A stretch of 64,000 nt of DNA from Protula sp. h YS-2021 (GCA_949752745.1 OX457027.1:57354053-57418052), one strand, 5' to 3'; numbered from the stretch's first letter, positions 22,630 to 37,270 are shown. Notes: generated by a model from the letters alone, not told the origin. A program made the numbers and translations.

Positions 22630-23658
22630 TATGAAAAGCTTCAGCACCGCTTTTAAAGTTGAAATACACCCACATCACCTTACTTCATCCAAACAAATAT
22701 CAACCAACCCAGCAGGATCTTATGCCTCTGTAACAGCAGGATATTGTTTTCGAAAATAGCCTTGGTGTGGCCTAGGTCCATAGTCGCACATCAAATGTTT
22801 AGTGTAGCATTTATTATCAACTTTTGGCATCAATTCGCATCTCTGCTACTTGCTGTCACTGCATAAGGCCCTTTCACACCCCACCCGTACCCCTATGTTT
22901 AAAGCATTGGCTCCTTGAAACTGCAAAGCACTCGTATTTTACACATGTGCCCTGGATTCGTATCCGTTCGCCAACATCTTATGGAGATATTCAGTGCCGA
23001 TTTTGCAGTTGGAATAGACACACAGTATCTTACTTCATCCAAACAAATGTCAACCAATCCAGCAGCTTATACCTCAATAACAGCATGATATTGTTTTCGA
23101 AAATAGCCTTGGTGACCCAGAGGTGTGTAGTCGCACATCGGATGTCCAATGTAGTATTTATTATCAACTTTTGGTATCCGTTGGCATCTCTGCTACTTGC
23201 TGTCACTGCATAAAGCCCTTTCACACCCGAGCCGTACCCCCTATGTTATACCATTAGCCGCTTGAAGCTGCAAATCACACGTATTTTACATATGTGCCCT
23301 AGGTCCGTATCCGTGTGTGCCCCTTGAAGCTGCAAATCACACGTATTTTACATATGTGAACTAGTTCCCCAAATGTCAACCAACCCAGCAGCTTATGCCT
23401 CTGTAACAGCAGTATATTGTTTTCAAAAATAACCTTGGTGTGCCCTAGGTCCGTAGTCGCACATCAAATGTCCAGTGTAGCATTTATTATCAACTTTTGG
23501 TATCCGTTGGCATCTCTGCTACTTGCTGTCACTGCATAAAGCCCTTTCACACCCCACATACCCCTATGTTATAACATTGGCTCCTTAAAGCTGCAAAGCA
23601 CTCGTATTTTTCATATGTGCCTTAGGTCCGTATCCATTCGCCAACATTTTATGAAGAG

Positions 23659-24249
23659 TTAGTTAGTTAAAGGATTTGTTTAACGACACGACCGTCCCTT
23701 AGCAGGTTACATTGTGTCAGAACATGTCAGTAATCAGTGACTAGAAGACAATGCTACAAGTTAAAATCAAGGTAAGCTAAAAACCATGTATATTATAGAA
23801 TCATAAAGTAAAAATAACGACCAGAAATACTGATACAGGTTGATTTCTTTTAAAAATTGCATTAATTTGCTAGGTTCTACTTCATCAAAGAGCTGCCTCA
23901 AGGATTCAGCTCTGAAATGACATGAGCGGGCGTCTTGGAAATCGGTACAGTCTATTAAGATCTGTTTAACGGTTTAAGGTTCCTGACACCCGACACAGTC
24001 GGGTGCGGGCTCGCCTCTTAAAAGATGTTTGTGGGTGATATATGCATGTCCTATTCTGGCTCTATGGTAAACCATTTCATCTCGCACACTGTTAAGTGGC
24101 GGGGGCTTTTGTCCGACTAACGGGTTTGTTTGATGCGGCTTGTTGTTTCTTTGTTTGTTCCACCTTTCTTGCCAAAATCTTTTTGTACATCTTGTGATGT
24201 GATATCTAAAATCGGAGGCTAGTATGAGCATATCGATACAATTATCTTT
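23659..24249 (-). pseudogene. LINE 3' end, copy 4
   Basis: Same fragment, 1619 bp after copy 3, with the longer ttagttag tail of copies 2, 6 and 7. It carries the stop after CQEP. Confidence 0.92.
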
Positions 24250-25803
24250 ATGAAAAGCTTCAGCACCGCTTTTAAAGTTGAAATACACCCACATCACCTT
24301 ACTTCATCCAAACAAATATCAACCAACCCAGCAGGATCTTATGCCTCTGTAACAGCAGGATATTGTTTTCGAAAAAAGCCTTGGTGTGGCCTAGGTCCAT
24401 AGTCGCACATCAAATGTCTAGTGTAGCATTTATTATCATCTTTTGGCATCAATTCGCATCTCTGCTACTTGCTGTCACTGCTACTTGCTGTTACTTCATC
24501 CAAACAAATGTCAACCAATCCAGCAGCTTATACCTCAATAACAGCATGATATTGTTTTCGAAAATAGCCTTGGTGACCCATGGGTCTGTAGTCGCACATC
24601 GGATGTCCAATGTAGTATTTATTATCAACTTTTGGTATCCGTTGGCATCTCTGCTACTTGCTGTCACTGCATAAAGCCCTTTCACACCCGAGCCGTACCC
24701 CTATGTTATACCATTAGCCGCTTGAAGCTGCAAATCACACGTATTTTACATATGTGCCCTAGGTCCGTATCCGTGTGTGCCCCTTGAAGCTGCAAATCAC
24801 ACGTATTTTACACATGTGAACTAGTTCCCCAAATGTCAACCAACCCAGCAGCTTATGCCTCTGTAACAGCAGTATATTGTTTTCAAAAATAACCTTGGTG
24901 TGCCCTAGGTCCGTAGTCGCACATCAAATGTCCAGTGTAGCATTTATTATCAACTTTTGGTATCCGTTGGCATCTCTGCTACTTGCTGTCACTGCATAAA
25001 GCCCTTTCACATCCCCACATACCCCAATGTTATGCCATTGGCTCCTTAAAGCTGCAAAGCACTCGAATTTTACATATGTGCCCTAAGTCCGTATCCTTTC
25101 GCCAACGTTTTATGGAGAGCTTCATCGTCGCTTTTGCAGCTGGAATACACCGACAGCACCTTACTTCATCCAAACAAATGTAAACCAACCCAGCAGCTTA
25201 TGCCTCTGTTACTGAAGGATATTGTTTTCGAAAATAGCCTTGGTGTGCCCAGGTCCGTAGTCGCACCTCAAATGATCCAGTGTAGCATTTATTATCAACT
25301 TTTGGTATCCGTTGGTATCCCCGCTGCTTGCTCTTACTACACAAACTCCTATCACACTCCATCCGTACCCATGTTATACCATTGGCCCCTTGAAAATGTA
25401 AAGCACTCGTATTTTACATATGTACACTAGGTCCGTATACGTTCGCCAAAATTTTATGGAGAGCTTCAGCGCCGCTTTTGCAATTTGAATACACCGACAG
25501 CACTTCACTTCATCCTAAGAAATGTCAACTAACTCACCAACTTATACCTCTGTAACAGCAGGATATTGTTTTCGAAAATAGGCTTGATGTATCCTATTTC
25601 GCACATCAAATGTCGAGTGTAGCATTTCTTATCAACTTTTGGTATCCGTTGGCATCTCTGCTACTTGCTCTCACTGCATAAAGCAATTTCACACCCTACC
25701 CGCACCCCTATGTTTAAACTATTGGCCCCTTGAAACTGCAAAGAACTCGTATTTTACATATGTGCCTTAGGTCCGTATCCATTCGCCAACATTTTATGAA
25801 GAG

Positions 25804-26389
25804 TTAGTTAAAAGATTTGTTTAACGACACGACCGCCCCTTAGCAGGTTATATTGTGTCAGAACATGTCAGTAATCAGTAACTAGAAGACAATGCTACAA
25901 GTTAAAATCGAGGTAAGCTAAAAACCATGTATATTCTACAATCATAAAGTAAAAATAACAACTAGAAATACTGATACAGGTTGATTTCTTTTAAAAATTG
26001 CATTAATTTGCTAGGTTCTACTTCATCAAAGAGCTGCCTCAAGGATTCAGCTCTGAAATGACATGAGCGGGCGTCTTGGAAATCGGTACAGTCTATTAAG
26101 ATCTGTTTAACGGTTTAAGGTTCCTGACACCCGACACAGTCGGGTGCGGGCTCGCCTCTTAAAAGATGTTTGTGGGTGATATATGCATGTCCTATTCTGG
26201 CTCTATGGTAAACCATTTCATCTCGCACACTGTTAAGTGGCGGGGGCTTTTGTCCGACTAACGGGTTTGTTTGATGCGGCTTGTTGTTTCTTTGTTTGTT
26301 CCACCTTTCTTGCCAAAATCTTTTTGTACATCTTGTGATGTGATATCTAAAATCGGAGGCTAGTATGAGCATATCGATACAATTATCTT
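25804..26389 (-). pseudogene. LINE 3' end, copy 5
   Basis: Same fragment. The tail reads ttagttaaaagatttg (one private change) and the codon-8 residue is Cys as in copy 1. The stop after CQEP is conserved. Confidence 0.92.
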
Positions 26390-27418
26390 TATGAAAAGCT
26401 TCAGCGCCGCTTTTGCAGTTGAAATACACCCACATCACCTTACTTCATCCAAACAAATATCAACCAACCCAGCAGGATCTTATGCCTCTGTAACAGCAGG
26501 ATATTGTTTTCGAAAATAGCCTTGGTGTGGCCTAGGTCCATAGTCGCACATCAAATGTTTAGTGTAGCATTTATTATCAACTTTTGGCATCAATTCGCAT
26601 CTCTGCTACTTGCTGTCACTGCATAAGGCCCTTTCACACCCCACCCGTACCCCTATGTTTAAAGCATTGGCTCCTTGAAACTGCAAAGCACTCGTATTTT
26701 ACACATGTGCCCTGGATTCGTATCCGTTCGCCAACATCTTATGGAGAGATTCAGTGCCGATTTTGCAGTTGGAATAGACACACAGTATCTTACTTCATCC
26801 AAACAAATGTCAACCAATCCAGCAGCTTATACCTCAATAACAGCATGATATTGTTTTCGAAAATAGCCTTGGTGACCCAGAGGTGTGTAGTCGCACATCG
26901 GATGTCCAATGTAGTATTTATTATCAACTTTTGGTATCCGTTGGCATCTCTGCTACTTGCTGTCACTGCATAAAGCCCTTTCACACCCGAGCCGTACCCC
27001 CTATGTTATACCATTAGCCGCTTGAAGCTGCAAATCACACGTATTTTACATATGTGCCCTAGGTCCGTATCCGTGTGTGCCCCTTGAAGCTGCAAATCAC
27101 ACGTATTTTACATATGTGAACTAGTTCCCCAAATGTCAACCAACCCAGCAGCTTATGCCTCTGTAACAGCAGTATATTGTTTTCAAAAATAACCTTGGTG
27201 TGCCCTAGGTCCGTAGTCGCACATCAAATGTCCAGTGTAGCATTTATTATCAACTTTTGGTATCCGTTGGCATCTCTGCTACTTGCTGTCACTGCATAAA
27301 GCCCTTTCACACCCCACATACCCCTATGTTATAACATTGGCTCCTTAAAGCTGCAAAGCACTCGTATTTTTCATATGTGCCTTAGGTCCGTATCCATTCG
27401 CCAACATTTTATGAAGAG

Positions 27419-28009
27419 TTAGTTAGTTAAAGGATTTGTTTAACGACACGACCGTCCCTTAGCAGGTTACATTGTGTCAGAACATGTCAGTAATCAGTGA
27501 CTAGAAGACAATGCTACAAGTTAAAATCAAGGTAAGCTAAAAACCATGTATATTATAGAATCATAAAGTAAAAATAACGACCAGAAATACTGATACAGGT
27601 TGATTTCTTTTAAAAATTGCATTAATTTGCTAGGTTCTACTTCATCAAAGAGCTGCCTCAAGGATTCAGCTCTGAAATGACATGAGCGGGCGTCTTGGAA
27701 ATCGGTACAGTCTATTAAGATCTGTTTAACGGTTTAAGGTTCCTGACACCCGACACAGTCGGGTGCGGGCTCGCCTCTTAAAAGATGTTTGTGGGTGATA
27801 TATGCATGTCCTATTCTGGCTCTATGGTAAACCATTTCATCTCGCACACTGTTAAGTGGCGGGGGCTTTTGTCCGACTAACGGGTTTGTTTGATGCGGCT
27901 TGTTGTTTCTTTGTTTGTTCCACCTTTCTTGCCAAAATCTTTTTGTACATCTTGTTATGTGATATCTAAAATCGGAGGCTAGTATGAGCATATCGATACA
28001 ATTATCTTT
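27419..28009 (-). pseudogene. LINE 3' end, copy 6
   Basis: Same fragment, 1619 bp after copy 5. A private change gives cttgttatgtgat near 27952. The stop after CQEP is conserved. Confidence 0.92.
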
Positions 28010-29037
28010 ATGAAAAGCTTCAGCGCCGCTTTTGCAGTTGAAATACACCCACATCACCTTACTTCATCCAAACAAATATCAACCAACCCAGCAGGATCTT
28101 ATGCCTCTGTAACAGCAGGATATTGTTTTCGAAAATAGCCTTGGTGTGGCCTAGGTCCATAGTCGCACATCAAATGTTTAGTGTAGCATTTATTATCAAC
28201 TTTTGGCATCAATTCGCATCTCTGCTACTTGCTGTCACTGCATAAGGCCCTTTCACACCCCACCCGTACCCCTATGTTTAAAGCATTGGCTCCTTGAAAC
28301 TGCAAAGCACTCGTATTTTACACATGTGCCCTGGATTCGTATCCGTTCGCCAACATCTTATGGAGAGATTCAGTGCCGATTTTGCAGTTGGAATAGACAC
28401 ACAGTATCTTACTTCATCCAAACAAATGTCAACCAATCCAGCAGCTTATACCTCAATAACAGCATGATATTGTTTTCGAAAATAGCCTTGGTGACCCAGA
28501 GGTGTGTAGTCGCACATCGGATGTCCAATGTAGTATTTATTATCAACTTTTGGTATCCGTTGGCATCTCTGCTACTTGCTGTCACTGCATAAAGCCCTTT
28601 CACACCCGAGCCGTACCCCCTATGTTATACCATTAGCCGCTTGAAGCTGCAAATCACACGTATTTTACATATGTGCCCTAGGTCCGTATCCGTGTGTGCC
28701 CCTTGAAGCTGCAAATCACACGTATTTTACATATGTGAACTAGTTCCCCAAATGTCAACCAACCCAGCAGCTTATGCCTCTGTAACAGCAGTATATTGTT
28801 TTCAAAAATAACCTTGGTGTGCCCTAGGTCCGTAGTCGCACATCAAATGTCCAGTGTAGCATTTATTATCAACTTTTGGTATCCGTTGGCATCTCTGCTA
28901 CTTGCTGTCACTGCATAAAGCCCTTTCACACCCCACATACCCCTATGTTATAACATTGGCTCCTTAAAGCTGCAAAGCACTCGTATTTTTCATATGTGCC
29001 TTAGGTCCGTATCCATTCGCCAACATTTTATGAAGAG

Positions 29038-29628
29038 TTAGTTAGTTAAAGGATTTGTTTAACGACACGACCGTCCCTTAGCAGGTTACATTGTGTCAGA
29101 ACATGTCAGTAATCAGTGACTAGAAGACAATGCTACAAGTTAAAATCAAGGTAAGCTAAAAACCATGTATATTATAGAATCATAAAGTAAAAATAACGAC
29201 CAGAAATACTGATACAGGTTGATTTCTTTTAAAAATTGCATTAATTTGCTAGGTTCTACTTCATCAAAGAGCTGCCTCAAGGATTCAGCTCTGAAATGAC
29301 ATGAGCGGGCGTCTTGGAAATAGGTACAGTCTATTAAGATCTGTTTAACGGTTTAAGGTTCCTGACACCCGACACAGTCGGGTGCGGGCTCGCCTCTTAA
29401 AAGATGTTTGTGGGTGATATATGCATGTCCTATTCTGGCTCTATGGTAAACCATTTCATCTCGCACACTGTTAAGTGGCGGGGGCTTTTGTCCGACTAAC
29501 GGGTTTGTTTGATGCGGCTTGTTGTTTCTTTGTTTGTTCCACCTTTCTTGCCAAAATCTTTTTGTACATCTTGTGATGTGATATCTAAAATCGGAGGCTA
29601 GTATGAGCATATCGATACAATTATCTTT
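29038..29628 (-). pseudogene. LINE 3' end, copy 7
   Basis: Same fragment, 1619 bp after copy 6, so two 1619-bp units lie in direct succession here. A base change in the following satellite (gttgaactacaccc) is shared with copy 8. The upstream Met codon region differs, so the open frame is shorter (85 codons). Confidence 0.92.
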
Positions 29629-31181
29629 ATGAAAAGCTTCAGCACCGCTTTTAAAGTTGAACTACACCCACATCACCTTACTTCATCCAAACAAATATCA
29701 ACCAACCCAGCAGGATCTTATGCCTCTGTAACAGCAGGATATTGTTTTCGAAAAAAGCCTTGGTGTGGCCTAGGTCCATAGTCGCACATCAAATGTCTAG
29801 TGTAGCATTTATTATCATCTTTTGGCATCAATTCGCATCTCTGCTACTTGCTGTCACTGCTACTTGCTGTTACTTCATCCAAACAAATGTCAACCAATCC
29901 AGCAGCTTATACCTCAATAACAGCATGATATTGTTTTCGAAAATAGCCTTGGTGACCCATGGGTCTGTAGTCGCACATCGGATGTCCAATGTAGTATTTA
30001 TTATCAACTTTTGGTATCCGTTGGCATCTCTGCTACTTGCTGTCACTGCATAAAGCCCTTTCACACCCGAGCCGTACCCCTATGTTATACCATTAGCCGC
30101 TTGAAGCTGCAAATCACACGTATTTTACATATGTGCCCTAGGTCCGTATCCGTGTGAGCCCCTTGAAGCTGCAAATCACACGTATTTTACACATGTGAAC
30201 TAGTTCCCCAAATGTCAACCAACCCAGCAGCTTATGCCTCTGTAACAGCAGTATATTGTTTTCAAAAATAACCTTGGTGTGCCCTAGGTCCGTAGTCGCA
30301 CATCAAATGTCCAGTGTAGCATTTATTATCAACTTTTGGTATCCGTTGGCATCTCTGCTACTTGCTGTCACTGCATAAAGCCCTTTCACACCCCACATAC
30401 CCCTATGTTATACCATTGGCTCCTTAAAGCTGCAAAGCACTCGAATTTTACATATGTGCCCTATGTCCGTATCCTTTCGCCAACGTTTTATGGAGAGCTT
30501 CATCGTCGCTTTTGCAGCTGGAATACACCGACAGCACCTTACTTCATCCAAACAAATGTAAACCAACCCAGCAGCTTATGCCTCTGTTACTGAAGGATAT
30601 TCTTTTCGAAAATAGCCTTGGTGTGCCCAGGTCCGTAGTCGCACCTCAAATGATCCAGTGTAGCATTTATTATCAACTTTTGGTATCCGTTGGTATCCCC
30701 GCTGCTTGCTCTTACTACACAAACTCCTATCACACTCCATCCGTACCCATGTTATACCATTGGCCCCTTGAAAATGTAAAGCACTCGTATTTTACATATG
30801 TACACTAGGTCCGTATACGTTCGCCAAAATTTTATGGAGAGCTTCAGCGCCGCTTTTGCAATTTGAATACACCGACAGCACTTCACTTCATCCTAAGAAA
30901 TGTCAACTAACTCACCAACTTATACCTCTGTAACAGCAGGATATTGTTTTCGAAAATAGGCTTGATGTATCCTATTTCGCACATCAAATGTCGAGTGTAG
31001 CATTTCTTATCAACTTTTGGTATCCGTTGGCATCTCTGCTACTTGCTCTCACTGCATAAAGCAATTTCACACCCTACCCGCACCCCTATGTTTAAACTAT
31101 TGGCCCCTTGAAACTGCAAAGGACTCGTATTTTACATATGTGCCTTAGGTCCGTATCTATTCGCCAACATTTTATGAAGAG

Positions 31182-31770
31182 TTAGTTAGTTGAAGGATTT
31201 GTTTAACGACACGACCGTCCCTTAGCAGGCTACATTGTGTCAGAACATGTCAGTAATCAGTGACTAGAAGACAATGCTACAAGTTAAAATCAAGGTAAGC
31301 TAAAAACCATGTATATTATAGAATCATAAAGTAAAAATAACGACCAGAAATACTGATACAGGTTGATTTCTTTTAAAAATTGCATTAATTTGCTAGGTTC
31401 TACTTCATCAAAGAGCTGCCTCAAGGATTCAGCTCTGAAATGACATGAGCGGGCGTCTTGGAAATCGGTACAGTCTATTAAGATCTGTTTAACGGTTTAA
31501 GGTTCCTGACACCGGACACAGTCGGGTGCGGGCTCGCCTCTTAAAAGATGTTTGTGGGTGATATATGCATGTCCTATTCTGGCTCTATGGTAAACCATTT
31601 TATCTCGCACACTGTTAAGTGGCGGGCCTTTTGTCCGACTAACGGGTTTGTTTGATGCGGCTTGTTGTTTCTTTGTTTGCTCCACCTTTCTTGCCAAAAT
31701 CTTTTTGTACATCTTGTGATGTGATATCTAAAATCGGAGGCTAGTATGAGCATATCGATACAATTATCTT
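31182..31770 (-). pseudogene. LINE 3' end, copy 8 (1-bp frameshift)
   Basis: Carries ggcgggccttttg instead of ggcgggggcttttg, one base shorter, shifting the frame (SRTKGPPLNSV). Also caccggacac for cacccgacac. Both variants are shared with copy 9, marking a sub-lineage. Confidence 0.92.
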
Positions 31771-31890
31771 TATGAAAAGCTTCAGCGCCGCTTTTGCAGT
31801 TGAACTACACCCACATCACCTTACTTCATCCAAACAAATATCAACCAACCCAGCAGGATCTTATGCCTCTGTAACAGCAGGATATTGTTT

Positions 31891-33482
31891 TCGAAAATAG
31901 CCTTGGTGTGGCCTAGGTCCATAGTCGCACATCAAATGTCTAGTGTAGCATTTATTATCAACTTTTGGCATCAATTCGCATCTCTGCTACTTGCTGTCAC
32001 TGCTACTTGCTGTTACTTCATCCAAACAAATGTCAACCAATCCAGCAGCTTATACCTCAATAACAGCATGATATTGTTTTCGAAAATAGCCTTGGTGACC
32101 CATGGGTCTGTAGTCGCACATCGGATGTCCAATGTAGTATTTATTATCAACTTTTGGTATCCGTTGGCATCTCTGCTACTTGCTGTCACTGCATAAAGCC
32201 CTTTCACACCCGAGCCGTACCCCTATGTTATACCGTTAGCCCCTTGAAGCTGCAAATCACACGTATTTTACATATGTGAACTAGTTCCCCAAATGTCAAC
32301 CAACCCAGCAGCTTATGCCTCTGTAACAGCAGTATATTGTTTTCAAAAATAACCTTGGTGTGCCCTAGGTCCGTAGTCGCACATCAAATGTCCAGTGTAG
32401 CATTTATTATCAACTTTTGGTATCCGTTGGCATCTCTGCTACTTGCTGTCACTGCATAAAGCCCTTTCACACCCCACATACCCCTATGTTATACCATTGG
32501 CTCCTTAAAGCTGCAAAGCACTCGAATTTTACATATGTGCCCTATGTCCGTATCCTTTCGCCAACGTTTTATGGAGAGCTTCATCGTCGCTTTTGCAGCT
32601 GGAATACACCGACAGCACCTTACTTCATCCAAACAAATGTAAACCAACCCAGCAGCTTATGCCTCTGTTACTGAAGGATATTCTTTTCGAAAATAGCCTT
32701 GGTGTGGCCTAGGTCCATAGTCGCACATCAAATGTCTAGTGTAGCATTTATTATCAACTTTTGGCATCAATTCGCATCTCTGCTACTTGCTGTCACTGCT
32801 ACTTGCTGTTACTTCATCCAAACAAATGTCAACCAATCCAGCAGCTTATACCTCAATAACAGCATGATATTGTTTTCGAAAATAGCCTTGGTGACCCATG
32901 GGTCTGTAGTCGCACATCGGATGTCCAATGTAGTATTTATTATCAACTTTTGGTATCCGTTGGCATCTCTGCTACTTGCTGTCACTGCATAAAGCCCTTT
33001 CACACCCGAGCCGTACCCCTATGTTATACCGTTAGCCCCTTGAAGCTGCAAATCACACGTATTTTACATATGTGAACTAGTTCCCCAAATGTCAACCAAC
33101 CCAGCAGCTTATGCCTCTGTAACAGCAGTATATTGTTTTCAAAAATAACCTTGGTGTGCCCTAGGTCCGTAGTCGCACATCAAATGTCCAGTGTAGCATT
33201 TATTATCAACTTTTGGTATCCGTTGGCATCTCTGCTACTTGCTGTCACTGCATAAAGCCCTTTCACACCCCACATACCCCTATGTTATACCATTGGCTCC
33301 TTAAAGCTGCAAAGCACTCGAATTTTACATATGTGCCCTATGTCCGTATCCTTTCGCCAACGTTTTATGGAGAGCTTCATCGTCGCTTTTGCAGCTGGAA
33401 TACACCGACAGCACCTTACTTCATCCAAACAAATGCAAACCAACCCAGCAGCTTATGCCTCTGTTACTGAAGGATATTCTTT
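31891..33482 (+). repeat. 796-bp tandem duplication within the satellite
   Basis: Two near-identical copies, 31891-32686 and 32687-33482, followed by the start of a third. The offset of 796 bp is constant across landmarks such as the ctgtcactgctacttgctgt junction. That junction is a fusion of two monomers with loss of about 250 bp, and it was present before the duplication. Confidence 0.85.
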
Positions 33483-34402
33483 TCGAAAATAGCCTTGGTG
33501 TGGCCTAGGTCCATAGTCGCACATCAAATGTCTAGTGTAGCATTTATTATCAACTTTTGGCATCAATTCGCATCTCTGCTACTTGCTGTCACTGCAAAAA
33601 GCCCTTTCACACCCCACCCGTACCCCTTTGTTAAAGCATTGGCTCCTTGAAACTGCTAAGCACTCGTATTTTACACATGTGCCCTGGATTCGTATCCGTT
33701 CGAAAAACATCTTATGGAGAGATTCAGTGTCGCTTTTGCAGTTGGAAAAGACACACAGTATCTTACTTCATCCAAACAAATGTAAACCAACCCAGAAGCT
33801 TATGCCTCTGTTACTGAAGGATATTCTTTTCGAAAATAGTCTTGGTGTGCCCAGGTCCGTAGTCGCACCTCAAATGATCCAGTGTAGCATTTATTATCAA
33901 CTTTTGGTATCCGTTGGTATCCCCGCTGCTTGCTCTCACTGCACAAACTCCTATCACACTCCATCCGTACCCATGTTATACCACTGGCCCCTTGAAAATG
34001 TAAAGCGCTCGTATTTTACATATGTACACTAGGTCCGTATACGTTCGCCAACATTTTATGGAGAGCTTCAGCGCCGCTTTTGCAATTTGAATACACCGAC
34101 AGCACTTCACTTCATCCTAAGAAATGTCAACTAACTCACCAACTTATACCTCTGTAACAGCAGGATATTGTTTTCGAAAATAGGCTTGATGTATCCTAGG
34201 TCGAACATCAAATGTCGAGTGTAGCATTTCTTATCAACTTTTGGTATCCGTTGGCATCTCTGCTACTTGCTCTCACTGCATAAAGCAATTTCACACCCTA
34301 CCCGCACCCCTATGCTTAAACTATTGGCCCCTTGAAACTGCAAAGGACTCGTATTTTACATGTGCCTTAGGTCCGTATCCATTCGCAACATTTTATGAAG
34401 AG

Positions 34403-34990
34403 TTAGTTAGTTAAAGGATTTGTTTAACGACACGACCGTCCCTTAGCAGGTTACATTGTGTCAGAAGATGTCAGTAATCAGTGACTAGAAGACAATGCTA
34501 CAAGTTAAAATCGAGGTAAGCTAAAAACCATGTATATTCCACAATCATAAAGTAAAAATAACGAGTAGAAATACTGATACAGGTTGATTTCTTTTAAAAA
34601 TGCATTAATTTGCTAGGTTCTACTTCATCAAAGAGCTGCCTCAAGGATTCAGCTCTGAAATGACATGAGCGGGCGTCTTGGAAATCGGTACAGTCTATTA
34701 AGATCTGTTTAACGGTTTAAGGTTCCTGACACCGGACACAGTCGGGTGCGGGCTCGCCTCTTAAAAGATGTTTGTGGGTGATATATGCATGTCCTATTCT
34801 GGCTCTATGGTAAACCATTTTATCTCGCACACTGTTAAGTGGCGGGCCTTTTGTCCGACTAACGGGTTTGTTTGATGCGGCTTGTTGTTTCTTTGTTTGT
34901 TCCACCTTTCTTGCCAAAATCTTTTTGTATATCTTGTGATGTGATATCTAAAATCGGAGGCTAGTATGAGCATATCGATACAATTATCTT
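34403..34990 (-). pseudogene. LINE 3' end, copy 9
   Basis: Shares the 1-bp frameshift and caccggacac with copy 8, and ttaaaaatgcatt (one T fewer), gaagatgtcag and acgagtagaaat with copy 10. It sits 3.2 kb from copy 8, outside the regular 1619/2141 spacing. Confidence 0.92.
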
Positions 34991-36688
34991 TATGAAAAGC
35001 TTCAGCGCCGCTTTTGCAGTTGAAATACACCCACATCACCTTACTTCATCCAAACAAATATCAACCAACGCAGCAGGATCTTATGCCTCTGTAACAGCAG
35101 GATATTGTTTTCGAAAATAGCCTTGGTGTGGCCTAGGTCCATAGTCGCACATCAAATGTCTAGTGTAGCATTTATTATCAACTTTTGGCATCAATTCGCA
35201 TCTCTGCTACTTGCTGTCACTGCATAAAGCCCTTTCACACCCCACCCGTACCCCTATGTTAAAGCATTGGCTCCTTGAAACTGCAAAGCACTCGTATTTT
35301 ACACATGAGCCCTGGATTCGTATCCGTTCGCCAACATCTTGTGGAGAGATTCAGTGCCGCTTTTGCAGTTGGAGTAGACACACAGTATCTTACTTCATCC
35401 AAACAAATGTCAACCAATCCAGCAGCTTATACCTCAATAACAGCATGATATTGTTTTCGAAAATAGCCTTGGTGACCCATGGGTCTGTAGTCGCACATCG
35501 GATGTCCAATGTAGTATTTATTATCAACTTTTGGTATCCTGCTACTTGCTGTCACTGCATAAAGCCCTTTCACACCCGAGCCGTACCCCTATGTTATACC
35601 ATTGGCCGCTTGAAGCTGCAAATCACACGTATTTTACATATGTGCCCTAGGTCCGTATCCGTGTGTGCCCCTTGAAGCTGCAAATCACACGTATTTTACA
35701 TATGTGAACTAGTTCCCCAAATGTCAACCAACCCAGCAGCTTATGCCTCTGTAACAGCAGTATATTGTTTTCCAAAATAACCTTGGTGTGCCCTAGGTCC
35801 GTAGTCGCACATCAAATGTCCAGTGTAGCATTTATTATCAACTTTTGGTATCCGTTGGCATCTCTGCTACTTGCTGTCACTGCATAAAGCCCTTTCACAC
35901 CCCACATACGCCTATGTTATACCATTGGCCCCTTAAAGCTGCAAAGCACTCGAATTTTACATATGTGCCCTATGTCCGTATCCTTTCGCCAACGTTTTAT
36001 GGAGAGCTTCATCGTCGCTTTTGCAGCTGGAATACACCGACAGCACCTTACTTCATCCAAACAAATGTAAACCAACCCAGCAGCTTATGCCTCTGTTACT
36101 GAAGGATATTCTTTTCGAAAATAGCCTTGGTGTGCCCAGGTCCGTAGTCGCACCTCAAATGATCCAGTGTAGCATTTATTATCAACTTTTGGTATCCGTT
36201 GGTATCCCCGCTGCTTGCTCTCACTGCACAAACTCCTATCACACTCCATCCGTACCCATGTTATACCACTGGCCCCTTGAAAATGTAAAGCGCTCGTATT
36301 TTACATATGTACACTAGGTCCGTATACGTTCGCCAACATTTTATGGAGAGCTTCAGCGCCGCTTTTGCAATTTGAATACACCGACAGCACTTCACTTCAT
36401 CCTAAGAAATGTCAACTAACTCACCAACTTATACCTCTGTAACAGCAGGATATTGTTTTCGAAAATAGGCTTGATGTATCCTAGGTCGAACATCAAATGT
36501 CGAGTGTAGCATTTCTTATCAACTTTTGGTATCCGTTGGCATCTCTGCTACTTGCTCTCACTGCATAAAGCAATTTCACACCCTACCCGCACCCCTATGT
36601 TTAAACTATTGGCCCCTTGAAACTGCAAAGGACTCGTATTTTACATGTGCCTTAGGTCCGTATCCATTCGCCAACATTTTATGAAGAG

Positions 36689-37270
36689 TTAGTTAGTTAA
36701 AGGATTTGTTTAACGACACGACCGTCCCTTAGCAGGTTACATTGTGTCAGAAGATGTCAGTAATCAGTGACTAGAAGACAATGCTACAAGTTAAAATCGA
36801 GGTAAGCTAAAAACCATGTATATTCCACAATCATAAAGTAAAAATAACGAGTAGAAATACTGATACAGGTTGATTTCTTTTAAAAATGCATTAATTTGCT
36901 AGGTTCTACTTCATCAAAGAGCTGCCTCAAGGATTCAGCTCTGAAATGACATGAGCGGGCGTCTTGGAAATCGGTACAGTCTATTAAGATCTGTTTAACG
37001 GTTTAAGGTTCCTGACACCGGACACAGTCGGGTGCGGGCTCGCCTCTTAAAAGATGTTTGTGGGTGATATATGCATGTCCTATTCTGGCTCTATGGTAAA
37101 CCATTTCATCTCGCACACTGTTAGGTGGCGGGGACTTTTGTCCGACTAACGGGTTTGTTTGATGCGGCTTGTTTCTTTGTTCCACCTTTCTTGCCAAAAT
37201 CTTTTTGTATATCTTGTGATGTGATATCTAAAATCGGAGGCTAGTATGAGCATATCGATACAATTATCTT
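36689..37270 (-). pseudogene. LINE 3' end, copy 10 (two small deletions)
   Basis: Has cggcttgtttctttgttcc, 7 bp shorter than other copies through two small deletions (in frame loss plus shift), and ggtggcggggac in the neighbouring stretch. It shares several variants with copy 9, 2286 bp upstream. Confidence 0.92.

Larger units (their letters stand above)
17212..31181. repeat. Composite higher-order repeat block (1619- and 2141-bp units)
   Basis: Satellite monomers plus the minus-strand LINE 3' fragment recur as a composite. Measured at ggttcctgac inside the fragment, copies lie at 18607, 20226, 22359, 23978, 26119, 27738, 29357 and 31501. Spacings are 1619, 2133, 1619, 2141, 1619, 1619 and 2144. 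The 1619-bp unit is one fragment plus about three monomers. The 2141-bp unit adds about one and a half monomers, including a 62-bp internal duplication (gaagctgcaaatcacacg at 17212 and again at 17274). Alternation gives a 3760-bp super-unit. Copies are nearly identical, so amplification is recent or ongoing homogenisation is strong. Confidence 0.92.
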
